Shown: one piece after another, positions 17,834-25,473 of the stretch
Position numbering within the stretch: position 1 is the stretch's first letter
How the letters are laid out: each line of letters starts with the position of its first letter
Assembly: GCF_004854025.1 (NCBI RefSeq)
Contig: NZ_STGM01000013.1
Location: 1-35,682 of the forward strand
Reading direction: 5' to 3'
DNA: 35,682 nucleotides
Source: Microbacterium hydrothermale
GTDB lineage: Bacteria > Actinomycetota > Actinomycetes > Actinomycetales > Microbacteriaceae
Made by a program: the position numbers and the translations under genes
Notes under the pieces: generated by a model
Told to the model about the DNA's origin: nothing
What the model saw: the letters and a program-made list of their open reading frames with translations, nothing else
The model's database searches: none

Positions 17834-18910
17834 TCACCACCGCGCCATCTTTGCGATCGATCGGTCGACGACTTCGGCGACGCGGTGTGCCGAGACATCC
17901 CAGCTGAAGCGGGCCTCGTTCTCTCGACCGCGTCGAGCGAGATCGGCGCGGAGAGCGGGGTCGCGATCGATCGTCTCGAGACCACGACGAATGTCGTCCT
18001 TGTCGTGCGGATCCACCCAGAGAGCGCTGCCCCCCAATACCTCGGGTAGCGCCGACGAACGAGCCGCGACGACAGGGGTCCCCATCCGCTGGGCTTCGAG
18101 CGGAGGGATGCCGAACCCCTCGTAAAGAGACGGAAATACGAACGCCGTGGCCCCTCGGTACAACCGCATGAGTTCTTCGTCGTCGACACGGCCGAGCGCC
18201 CGAATGCGTGAGGAGGTCTCCGCCGGTGCCGAGGACTGGAACACGTGTGCTTGTTCCCCGACGATCAGCAAACGTTGGATGTGGGCGAAGCTGGCGTCAT
18301 CGAATGCGGAGACGAGCGCATCGAAGTTCTTGTGGCGGTTGGGAGACGAGACGGCGAGAAGGTAGGGCACCCCCTCGTCGTGCACGGGGCCATCCGCGTC
18401 GAATTCGGGTGAGACGGCATTGGAGACGACGGTGATGCGACGAGGGTCGGTGCCGAAACGCGAGGAGATCTCGGACGCGGAGAACTCACTGACGGTGAGG
18501 ACGTGAGCACTGTTGCGCAGGAGCCGCGGCGTCATGAACGCATAGAGCAGGCGGAACGGTCGGGAGAAGCTCTCGGGATGTTTCGCCCAGATGATGTCGT
18601 GAACGGTGATGACGTGGCGTCGGTAGTGCACGGGGCCGGTGTTCGCCAAGCCGAGTAGAAGGGGGCAACCGATCCGTCGCAGGTAGCGGGGAAGAGTCTG
18701 TTGCTCCCATCCGTGGCCCCCCTGGCGCCCCACCTGGACGATGTCGGCGCCGATGTCAGCATCGATCAGATCGCCGGGAGGGGCGATGACGGTGAGTGGT
18801 CGGACACGCGCGAGGGCACGGGTGATCTCGCGGGCGAATCGTTGAACGCCGGTGGGGGTATGGGTGAGGAACCTGCCGTTGACGACGAGCGGAATGGGGG
18901 TGGATTCCAC
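17834..18910 (-). CDS. GT4 family glycosyltransferase
   Basis: A 358-residue GT-B glycosyltransferase. The N-terminus has NGRFLTHTPTGVQRFAREI, typical of mannosyl- and rhamnosyl-type GT4 enzymes. VHDIIWAKHP (103-112) and TVSEFSASEI (139-148) follow. The C-domain opens with AVSSPNRHKN (186-195), and the donor motif is intact: Glu264 and Glu272 in YEGFGIPPLEA. A GTG start at 18910 is used because the family N-terminus begins right after it; there is no clear ribosome-binding site and no downstream alternative. The sugar specificity cannot be told. Transcribed alone, it diverges from the next glycosyltransferase across a 305-base gap and converges with the previous one. Confidence 0.86.
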   Translation of the reverse strand: MESTPIPLVVNGRFLTHTPTGVQRFAREITRALARVRPLTVIAPPGDLIDADIGADIVQVGRQGGHGWEQQTLPRYLRRIGCPLLLGLANTGPVHYRRHVITVHDIIWAKHPESFSRPFRLLYAFMTPRLLRNSAHVLTVSEFSASEISSRFGTDPRRITVVSNAVSPEFDADGPVHDEGVPYLLAVSSPNRHKNFDALVSAFDDASFAHIQRLLIVGEQAHVFQSSAPAETSSRIRALGRVDDEELMRLYRGATAFVFPSLYEGFGIPPLEAQRMGTPVVAARSSALPEVLGGSALWVDPHDKDDIRRGLETIDRDPALRADLARRGRENEARFSWDVSAHRVAEVVDRSIAKMARW

Positions 18911-19215
18911 GGGGACTGCTTTCGATCGGGAGCGATTGGAGCCGGATCGATGGTGGCTTCTTCTGAGAAGTGGTTGTGCTCCCCTTTGGCGGCCGACCGC
19001 GCGATCAGGGAGGTGGCCGTTGCGTGAAGGCGGATGACGCGGGCGAACGCGGGGAACAGAATCGGGCCCGGTACTGCGAACGTCGACTCTTTCCTTCACT
19101 CCGATCCTCACCCAGGGGTGAGGATCCGGTAGCCCTGTCGTTGGTGGCCGGTGGCCGGGAGGCAGCACGGCACGATGGACCGCGACGGCCCGGAACGAGG
19201 CCGAGAAGGACAGTC
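18911..19215. other. Divergent intergenic region with palindrome
   Basis: A 305-base gap between two divergently transcribed glycosyltransferase genes. It holds one clear 24-base palindrome and a good ribosome-binding site GAGAAGGA (19203-19210) for the right-hand gene. I saw no convincing coding frame and no TAnnnT box at leaderless distance for the left-hand gene. It is noticeably more A/T-rich around 18950-18990 than the housekeeping genes. Confidence 0.5.
19103..19126. promoter_or_regulatory. 24-bp palindrome, candidate operator
   Basis: GATCCTCACCC and GGGTGAGGATC are perfect complements separated by only AG. Such a short spacer fits a dimeric repressor or activator site better than an RNA hairpin. 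It lies about 90 bases upstream of the glycosyltransferase ATG at 19216 and about 190 from the divergent start, so it could serve either promoter. No matching second copy was found in the window. Confidence 0.45.
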
Positions 19216-20307
19216 ATGGGCCACATCGTTCTCGACGCGCGCGCGTACTTCACGACGACCGGGCGTTACATCCGCAACCTCGTCAACGGCCTCGCCGCGA
19301 TCGAGAGCGACCATCGCTTCACCCTCTTGCTCCCCCCTGAGGGGATCGCGCAATGGACTCCGCCGTCCAGTCGTTTCCGCGCCGTGCCATCCGCCGCGGC
19401 GTTCTTCTCTTTGAATGAGCAGACTCTCCTCGCCCGCCAGATCCGGTCGCTGAAGCCGGATCTCGTGCACTTCTGCATGCAGCAGCAGCCGCTCTGGATC
19501 GGCGTGCCTCGCATAACGACGTTCCATGACATGACCCTGCTGAAGATCCGCAACGCGAAAAAGCCCCTCGCCGTTTCGCTCCTCCGACGTGCAGCGGGGT
19601 GGGCGGCGTTCACGGCCGCGGCGCACGTCGGGAGAGCGAACATCGTGGTCAGTCGCTACAGCGGCGATGACCTGCGCCGCTTCACCGGGGCGTCGCCCTC
19701 GAAGACCGTCTTGACGTATCCGGCCGCAGACGTGGTCGCCGCTGCAGCTGAGCGGGTTGCACTGCCGTCGGGGCGATTCGTGCTCTTCGTCGGCAATCAG
19801 GTGCCCTACAAGAACCTCGAGCGTCTGGTGGACGCGGTGCGCCTGGTGCGACGCGAACATCCCGACGTCCATCTGGTGGTCGCCGGGCGTATCGACGACG
19901 ATGGACGGCGCATACTCGACCGCCGACCCGAGATCGCGCAGAACGCCCACTTCACCGGGTACGTCAGCGACGGCCAGCTGAGGTGGTTGTACGAGAATGC
20001 GAGCGTCTTCGCCTTCCCCTCGTTCTTCGAGGGCTTCGGTCTGCCAGGACTCGAGGCGATGCGCCACGGCTGCCCCGTGGTGAGTAGTTCGGCCACCTGC
20101 CTGCCAGAGGTATACGGCGATGCGGCCCTCTATTTCGATCCCGAGCGGGTGGACGAGATCGCGTCGGCTCTTCGCCGTGTGTTGCTCGAGCCTGCTTTGC
20201 GAGGCGACCTCGTGCAACGAGGGCATGAGCGGGCGGAACTCTACTCATGGCGGCGTATGGCGCGGCAGACGCACGACGTTTACGAGCGGTCTTTGCGCGG
20301 ACGGTGA
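19216..20307 (+). CDS. GT4 family glycosyltransferase
   Basis: A 363-residue GT-B glycosyltransferase. N-domain: IVLDARAYFTTTGRYIRNL (4-22), KPDLVHFCMQQQPLW (80-94), TTFHDMTLLK (101-110) and VVSRYSGDDL. C-domain: LFVGNQVPYKNLERLV (190-205), then HFTGYVSD. The donor motif is FEGFGLPGLEAM with Glu272 and Glu280, as in family 4. The start is fixed by GAGAAGGA 5 bases before the ATG. It resembles mannosyl- or rhamnosyl-transferases of capsule and exopolysaccharide loci, but the sugar cannot be specified. The stop is followed by a hairpin and the convergent GT2 gene 33 bases away. Confidence 0.88.
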   Translation: MGHIVLDARAYFTTTGRYIRNLVNGLAAIESDHRFTLLLPPEGIAQWTPPSSRFRAVPSAAAFFSLNEQTLLARQIRSLKPDLVHFCMQQQPLWIGVPRITTFHDMTLLKIRNAKKPLAVSLLRRAAGWAAFTAAAHVGRANIVVSRYSGDDLRRFTGASPSKTVLTYPAADVVAAAAERVALPSGRFVLFVGNQVPYKNLERLVDAVRLVRREHPDVHLVVAGRIDDDGRRILDRRPEIAQNAHFTGYVSDGQLRWLYENASVFAFPSFFEGFGLPGLEAMRHGCPVVSSSATCLPEVYGDAALYFDPERVDEIASALRRVLLEPALRGDLVQRGHERAELYSWRRMARQTHDVYERSLRGR

Positions 20308-20310
20308 GTC

Positions 20311-20336
20311 GGGAGCCCGTCTGCGAGGCGGGCCCC
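20311..20336. terminator. Bidirectional hairpin between convergent genes
   Basis: GGGAGCCCG (20311-20319) pairs with CGGGCCCC (20329-20336), with one bulged A, closing a 9-base loop; a few flanking bases can extend the stem. It occupies the 33-base gap between the stops of two convergent glycosyltransferase genes, so it could end both transcripts. No T-run is present. Confidence 0.5.
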
Positions 20337-20340
20337 GAGT

Positions 20341-21411
20341 TCAGCGAACCTCGTTCCCGGGAAGGGGATAGCTCTCTCCCAGACGGTTGCGCAGGCCGTC
20401 CATACTGGCACTCCAGATCGCACCGAAGACCTTCAGACGGCCGACGGCGAGGGCAGCCACGAGAAGAAGCCCGAGCCGGACCGCCGCGTTCACCCCGAGG
20501 CGGACGCGCGCGGATCGGGACCCGCGGGACTGCACGGAACTCAAATAGGCGGCATTGCGCGCCTGATACTTCACGCGCCACAACTGTTCTTCGGGCGTGC
20601 GCAGTACCCGCGGGACGCGGATGAGCCCGCGAGCTGGTTCTGCGCTTCGACGCCAATCCACGGTGTCGTGGATCTCGATGTCGAGACAAAGTCGGAGATC
20701 GACGCCAGCCGATCGCAGGGAGGCGGAGAACGCATTGTCGTCGCCGTAGAGCACCAGTTCGGAAGGTGGAAGGATGCCGAGAGCAGCGACCTCGGCGGGC
20801 AGGAACGTGCCACCCCACATCGTGTTGCCCAGAGGAACGAGACGTTCGCGGGCCCGTGATGTCTCGAGCTGCTCCCGGGAATCGTCGGCGGTGCGTCGGA
20901 CGCGGAAGAGGTCGGTGCTGGCGAACGCACCGGGTCGGAGCTCGGCGAAGAGCTCCTCCGGCGGGAGCCCCTCCCGAAGCAGACTGTGGACCGGATTGAC
21001 GGACCGGAAGCAGGCCAGCGCCGTGGGAGCCGCGCCGCGTTCGTTCAGGGTGGCTGTCACTGCGCGCAGACGATCGATCGCCCCCGACGGGAGGGGATTG
21101 TCGTCGTCGAGGATGAGCACCGGCGTACGACGGCGGTATCCCGCACTCAGCCCCTCGGCGAATGCCGGGGCGGAACCCCGGTTGCGATCGAATACGATCA
21201 GGTCCACTCGAGAAGGGTGCTTTGCCGCGAGCGTCCGCACATTCCGGAGGGTGTTCGCGGACACGCCGTTGCACACGACGATGAGATGCGTGCGCGGGTC
21301 ACCGAGCACGGACGCAGCGGTCGCCGCCAAGCCCACCTCCCATCTGTCGGCATAGGTGACGGTGACGACGGTCAGGTCGTCCGGGTTCGGCGGAGTCGCA
21401 GGGGTGCTCAC
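20341..21411 (-). CDS. GT2 family glycosyltransferase
   Basis: A 356-residue GT-A glycosyltransferase. TVVTVTYADRW (14-24) opens the nucleotide-binding fold; VVCNGVS and DRNRGSAPAFAEGL follow; the metal-binding acidic cluster LILDDDN has its DxD at about 102-104. A later YGDDNAF segment fits the acceptor side. The C-terminal quarter carries a hydrophobic stretch (AVRLGLLLVAALAVGRL) that may anchor it to the membrane. Start is uncertain: GTG 21411 sits directly after GGGGAGG and 7 bases after TACAAC, and the conserved fold begins 12 residues later. The frame stays open to a GTG at 21537, but those 42 extra residues are Arg/Ala/Pro-rich and unconvincing. It diverges from the flippase gene across 225 bases that show no other feature. 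Confidence 0.82.
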   Translation of the reverse strand: MSTPATPPNPDDLTVVTVTYADRWEVGLAATAASVLGDPRTHLIVVCNGVSANTLRNVRTLAAKHPSRVDLIVFDRNRGSAPAFAEGLSAGYRRRTPVLILDDDNPLPSGAIDRLRAVTATLNERGAAPTALACFRSVNPVHSLLREGLPPEELFAELRPGAFASTDLFRVRRTADDSREQLETSRARERLVPLGNTMWGGTFLPAEVAALGILPPSELVLYGDDNAFSASLRSAGVDLRLCLDIEIHDTVDWRRSAEPARGLIRVPRVLRTPEEQLWRVKYQARNAAYLSSVQSRGSRSARVRLGVNAAVRLGLLLVAALAVGRLKVFGAIWSASMDGLRNRLGESYPLPGNEVR

Positions 21412-21636
21412 CCTCCCCGTTGTAGACGACGATGCGTGAACGACCGATCGGGCGGGAGGCTGTCGTCGACAGGGAACGCGGGGGGCCGCGGCGCGGCGCG
21501 TGCGCCCGTTGGGGGAGGCGATCATCACAGAAATCACCTACGTGCACCCGAAGTGTCACCAGCAGCGGGCGAAGTGCCGACCGACATCCGACCCGTCACC
21601 AACCGGTGAGGGTTGCGAGGTGTCCACGATCCGTCC

Positions 21637-22890
21637 GTGCCCGATCGCATGAGGTCGCTCTCAGCCCGCCTCTTCGGGTTCGGCTCCCTCCCCCTTCTCG
21701 CATCCCTCGCTCCGCTCCTGCTTCTCGGGATCGTGACACGATCTTGTTCGATCGAGCAGTGGGCTGCGCTGAGCGTCGGTCAGGCAGTCGGGTCGTTCGC
21801 CACGTCCGCTGTGATGTTCGGCTGGCAGGTGGTTGGTCCACCGGCCATCGCCCTCGCGAAGACGGAGGAGATTCGCGCCGGCGTCTACGCGTCGAGTTGG
21901 TGGATGAGGTTGCTGCTCCTCATCCTTGTCACCCCGTGCAGCGCCATCCTCGCGGCTGCCCTCTCGCCGCCGGAAACTGCCGCGCTCGCCGCGATCATGT
22001 GCGCGTCAGCGGCGCTGTCAGGGCTGTCCATGACGTGGTACGCGATCGGCCTCGGGCGTCCCGGACTCATCACTGCTTACGAGGTCCTGCCGCGGCTGTC
22101 GTCTCTTGCCATCGGTGCTGCGATGGTCGCCGTGACCTGCCGGGCGATCTGGTACCCGGCCTGCGCGATCCTGGGCGTCGTGGTGGCGCAGATCCTCTTC
22201 CACCGCAGCCTTTTCTCGAGGTTCTTCCCTGCACCGCCGGGGCGCGAGGCACTGCGCTCCGCAGCTCGGCTGAGCGTTCCCGGTGCCGGCGTGATCCTCA
22301 TCGCGGGGGCTCGATCGGCCGCGCCCGTTCCGGCGGCCACCTTCGTCGGCGACGCCGGACAGGTGGCGCTACTCTCGTCGGCTGACCGGTTGTACCGCTA
22401 TGGGTTGTTCAGCGCGTCGGCGCTCGGCGATGCGCTGCAGAACTGGGTGCTCGAGGATGCCTTACGAGGGCGGCGGCACGCTATCGCAGTCGGGCTTCAC
22501 ATCGTTCTCGGCGTCGTCGGCGGACTGCTCCTCATCTGGGCAGGGCCGCTCGCCTCCCGTCTCCTGTTCGGAGACCATCTCGAGGCGCCGGTCACCATGT
22601 TCATCGGCTATGCCGCGGCCTTCTTCTTCGTCTCGGTCGGAACGCCGATCGTTCGCAACGTTCTCGTTCCGCGCGGCCGAACGAGGGTCGTGTTGGTCTG
22701 CGACATGATCGGACTGTCATGTGGCGCCGCCGCTGCTCTGCCGATGATCGAGAAGTTCGGGTGTGCCGGCATCCCACTCGCCCTTGCCGTGGCCGAAGGG
22801 GTCGCGGCATCGGGCTACGTGCTCATGGCCCTCCGCGCCCGGCGAGTCGGCGCGGACGGCGATCCGATCGGCTCCACGACGACCTCCTGA
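21637..22890 (+). CDS. Wzx-like polysaccharide flippase
   Basis: A 417-residue integral membrane protein with about 12 hydrophobic segments and few charged loops, typical of the MOP superfamily polysaccharide exporters that flip lipid-linked repeat units across the membrane. Segments include LPLLASLAPLLLLGIVT, ALSVGQAVGSFATSAVMFG, AIMCASAALSGLSMTWYAIG and HIVLGVVGGLLLIWAGPLA. Loops with GDAGQVALLSSADRLYRYG resemble the middle of Wzx proteins. Possible starts are TTG 21613, GTG 21637 and ATG 21649; 21637 is chosen because CACGAT ends 6 bases upstream, the spacing seen at other leaderless starts here. No Shine-Dalgarno is visible. The last 76 bases overlap the end of the opposite-strand polymerase-like gene. 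Confidence 0.8.
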   Translation: MPDRMRSLSARLFGFGSLPLLASLAPLLLLGIVTRSCSIEQWAALSVGQAVGSFATSAVMFGWQVVGPPAIALAKTEEIRAGVYASSWWMRLLLLILVTPCSAILAAALSPPETAALAAIMCASAALSGLSMTWYAIGLGRPGLITAYEVLPRLSSLAIGAAMVAVTCRAIWYPACAILGVVVAQILFHRSLFSRFFPAPPGREALRSAARLSVPGAGVILIAGARSAAPVPAATFVGDAGQVALLSSADRLYRYGLFSASALGDALQNWVLEDALRGRRHAIAVGLHIVLGVVGGLLLIWAGPLASRLLFGDHLEAPVTMFIGYAAAFFFVSVGTPIVRNVLVPRGRTRVVLVCDMIGLSCGAAAALPMIEKFGCAGIPLALAVAEGVAASGYVLMALRARRVGADGDPIGSTTTS

Positions 22891-24137
22891 CGATGGAGTA
22901 CCCCGAGGGGTCTCGGCAGGAGCGACCCGACGGCCAGAATCATCAGGGGGAGTTGCCAGAGCTGCTCGTCGAAGGAGAATCCCATGACGGCGACGAACGT
23001 GCCGATGCCGATCGCCAGTGCGCCGCCACGAATCGACCACGAGAGGACGGCGCAGAAGAGGATCACGGCGAGCAGGCCCGAGAGCGCGAACAGCGAGATG
23101 TAGGTGTTGTCGAAATAGACGAGGTTGCGCGCGCCTCGCACGATGCCGGAACGGAAGAGTTCGGCGGTCGCTCCCGCACCCCACCCGAACCAGCGGAGCG
23201 TCTCATCCTGGCTCCAGAGATTCGACCACGAACCGGTGACGAGTGTGCGGTGGATGAACGACACCGAGGATTCGAAGCGGCTGTCGAGCGCCAGGAGCTG
23301 AGGCAGGTTCACGAGCAGAGCCAGAACCGCGAGGATCCCCGCTCCGGCGATGAATGGGAGTAGTCGGTGCCACCGCACGTTCGCGAGGGCGTAGGCCAGG
23401 AGAGCGGCGATCAGGGCGACCGCGGCGCTGCGTGTGCCGGAGAGGACCAGTGCGATCAGAGAGACGGCGACACCGATCCCGTAGCGGCGTCGGCGGTATT
23501 GGAACGCCGCGTGGGTGAGGATCAATCCCGAGAAACACGCGAAGAACCCGAACGGGATCGGGTGTCCGAACGAGCTCTGCGATCGTCCCGCGAGAGACGG
23601 CACGAGGACGTTCAGCCGGTCCTCGATGGTTTCGAGCGACTTCTCTCGCAACTGCCAGACGGCGCCCACCGCGTTGATCTGTTCGAGTGCTGCGTAGACG
23701 GTGTGCGCGATGACGAGAACGAGCACCACGTCCGCGATGATTCGCAGGTCTGATCGTCGAAGCAGCGGTACCACCAGCGCCAGCGCACCGACGGTGATGA
23801 GCATGCCGACCTGGAGAACGACGGATCTGGCGGAGAACTGCCCGACGATGCGCGCGGCCGACCACGTCAGAAATGCCAGCAGGAGCGCGACACCGACGCC
23901 GCCCGGTAGGCCGACGGACGCGGTGCTGCGCACCCTCGCGATCAGGCAGACCCCGACCGAGATCGCCATGGCGGAGATGGCGACCGTCTGGTCGGCGACC
24001 GCCATCACCGGTACGAGGGTGGTCATGACGATGACAGAGCCGACCGCGCGGACCGCTACTTGATCGGGGACGGCGCGGAAGCACATCCAGAAGCTGGTCA
24101 GACCGACGAGGGCGACGAGGGCGCCCGCCCAGGTCAT
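22815..24137 (-). CDS. Wzy / O-antigen-ligase-like membrane protein
   Basis: A 440-residue polytopic protein with roughly 11 membrane segments. A large central loop (residues about 180-270, with EQINAVGAVWQLREKSLETI) is followed by FGHPIPFGFFACFSGLIL, then the LSGTRSAAVALIAALLAYAL segment that marks the Wzy_C/O-antigen-ligase fold (small-small-Arg-Ser pattern). A late loop, GWGAGATAELFRSG, ends in NTYISLFALSGLLAV. Such proteins join polysaccharide repeat units or ligate a chain to a carrier at the outer membrane face. The ATG overlaps the stop of the upstream nucleotidyltransferase-fold gene (ATGA), so they form an operon. The C-terminus is charged (TRRARRAMST) and its coding sequence runs 76 bases antisense into the flippase gene. 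Confidence 0.82.
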   Translation of the reverse strand: MTWAGALVALVGLTSFWMCFRAVPDQVAVRAVGSVIVMTTLVPVMAVADQTVAISAMAISVGVCLIARVRSTASVGLPGGVGVALLLAFLTWSAARIVGQFSARSVVLQVGMLITVGALALVVPLLRRSDLRIIADVVLVLVIAHTVYAALEQINAVGAVWQLREKSLETIEDRLNVLVPSLAGRSQSSFGHPIPFGFFACFSGLILTHAAFQYRRRRYGIGVAVSLIALVLSGTRSAAVALIAALLAYALANVRWHRLLPFIAGAGILAVLALLVNLPQLLALDSRFESSVSFIHRTLVTGSWSNLWSQDETLRWFGWGAGATAELFRSGIVRGARNLVYFDNTYISLFALSGLLAVILFCAVLSWSIRGGALAIGIGTFVAVMGFSFDEQLWQLPLMILAVGSLLPRPLGVLHRQEVVVEPIGSPSAPTRRARRAMST

Positions 24138-25309
24138 GATCGCGCTCCCTTCCGGGCGGCGAACCGGCCTGGGAGCGCCTCGCGTAGGCCGCGGATCAAG
24201 CGGCGCCGACGTGCCCGTCCGGGGTCTTCGGTCGGATCGTCCGCCTTGCGGGCCGATGCCAGTGCCACCTCGTCGGAAGGCCAGAGCACCCCGATCGCCG
24301 CCCGATAGCGTTCCCTCCGGGGAAGAGAAAGCAGTGCCACCGCGTATGCCTGCCAGCGAGTCGGCTGGGTACGCCACTTCCAGTCGCGCGGGACGCCCTC
24401 ATCGCGCCAGTCATCGTGCCCGGTGAGCGCGCGCAACTGGGTTTGAAGGGCAGGAACCGCCCCGAGCTCGCGGGCGCGTTCGAGAGCGGCCCGGCCGCCC
24501 GCCTGCAGAGCGGAGAGCGCGCTGGCGGATGCCGCCGTCGCCCGAGCGCCGTCGCCGGGACCGGGGCGTACCGCATTGACGGCGGCGATCACAGCGTGGG
24601 TCGCGGGGGAGGGGACGCGCGCCTCGACGCCCGCATACCGCAGCGGGACGGTGTCCTCGCGGACGAGGTGGAAGGCGCGATCGTCGTCGAGCGTCAGTCC
24701 GGGAATGCGCCGGTGGATGTCGATCTCGCATCCCCACCCGCTCGGCAGCATGGCAGTGCTGTGGGGGACACTCGTGCCCGCCCACGGGTCGGGGGCGCGA
24801 TGCCATCCCCACTCCTCGAGCGCTCTGGCGAGAACGTCGACGTCCGATGGATGGCACCACACGTCGATGTCCCCGGAATGTTCGCGAGTGCGCAACCCCT
24901 GACGGTGCAGGGCCGGGCCTTTCACGAAGACGCACGCAACTCCGCGCTCCCGGGCGACGTGGTGGACCACCGCATAGAGCAACTCGTGGATCGGCGAGGA
25001 CAGAGCCGGGACCGGCACGGTCGAGACGACGGCGGGATGGTTCGGTTCGGTGGTGGCCAAACCCGCGGACGCCATCTCGCTCACGAGCTGAGACTCGGCG
25101 GCGGTGAGAGTGTGGGCGGCCACCGGCTGCGTCTCGACCAGTCGCCGCCAGAGCGACGCCGCGGGCTCGACGAGACAGAGGGCGACGCCTGGGCGAGTCG
25201 GTGCGACGAGGATGTCGCCGGCAGGGGGGAAGCCCGGGACGGCGCGAACGTCGAGGGCTCCGAAAGCGATCGGCATCCACCCCACAGCGGGAGGACGTTC
25301 TGCAGACAT
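24134..25309 (-). CDS. Nucleotidyltransferase-fold protein with PqqD-like N-terminus
   Basis: A 391-residue protein. Residues about 15-90 (LVEPAASLWRRLVETQP, then LTAAESQLVSEMASAGLA) resemble the small PqqD/RiPP-recognition winged helix. Residues about 110-270 match the uncharacterised nucleotidyltransferase group (NTP_transf_5): FVKGPALHRQGL, then HSGDIDVWCHPSDVDVL with metal-binding Asp147 and Asp149, and EIDIHRRIPG further on. The C-terminus is basic. AGGAG lies 6 bases before the ATG, which fixes the start. Such proteins occur in exopolysaccharide, exosortase and lasso-peptide loci, but their substrate is not established. Coupling to the polymerase-like gene favours a role in polysaccharide modification. 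No precursor peptide or other RiPP gene was seen nearby. Confidence 0.7.
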   Translation of the reverse strand: MSAERPPAVGWMPIAFGALDVRAVPGFPPAGDILVAPTRPGVALCLVEPAASLWRRLVETQPVAAHTLTAAESQLVSEMASAGLATTEPNHPAVVSTVPVPALSSPIHELLYAVVHHVARERGVACVFVKGPALHRQGLRTREHSGDIDVWCHPSDVDVLARALEEWGWHRAPDPWAGTSVPHSTAMLPSGWGCEIDIHRRIPGLTLDDDRAFHLVREDTVPLRYAGVEARVPSPATHAVIAAVNAVRPGPGDGARATAASASALSALQAGGRAALERARELGAVPALQTQLRALTGHDDWRDEGVPRDWKWRTQPTRWQAYAVALLSLPRRERYRAAIGVLWPSDEVALASARKADDPTEDPGRARRRRLIRGLREALPGRFAARKGARS

Positions 25310-25432
25310 GGGTGCTCCTGAGCGTGCGGGGGTCGACCTCACAGTCTCGCCCGCGGTGCGCTCCGCCGAGACGCGCTCCGGTCCTCCGCCGCGATGCGTG
25401 CGGGCGGTTCGCGCGGAACCTCACCTGCCCGC

Positions 25433-25467
25433 CGGGTGATTGTCACCCGATCTCCGCGATCGGAGAT
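25433..25467 (-). terminator. Tandem hairpins after LacI-type regulator
   Basis: Two adjacent stems: ATCTCCG/CGGAGAT (25450-25456 with 25461-25467, 4-base loop) and CGGGTGA/TCACCCG (25433-25439 with 25443-25449, 3-base loop). They begin 7 bases beyond the stop of the minus-strand regulator. A TTTT run at 25467-25470 would serve the plus strand, so the element may also stop rightward transcription. The remaining 120 bases up to the neighbouring gene show no feature apart from that gene's ribosome-binding site. Confidence 0.6.
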
Positions 25468-25473
25468 TTTGCG

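Noticed and set aside
21412..21537. 42-residue N-terminal extension of the GT2 glycosyltransferase
   Set aside because: The extra sequence is Arg/Ala/Pro-rich without family similarity, and the GT2 fold begins just after the GTG at 21411. Not excluded completely.
24134..25309. Lasso-peptide or other RiPP cluster
   Set aside because: The PqqD-like domain hinted at it, but there is no precursor peptide, protease or cyclase within the window.
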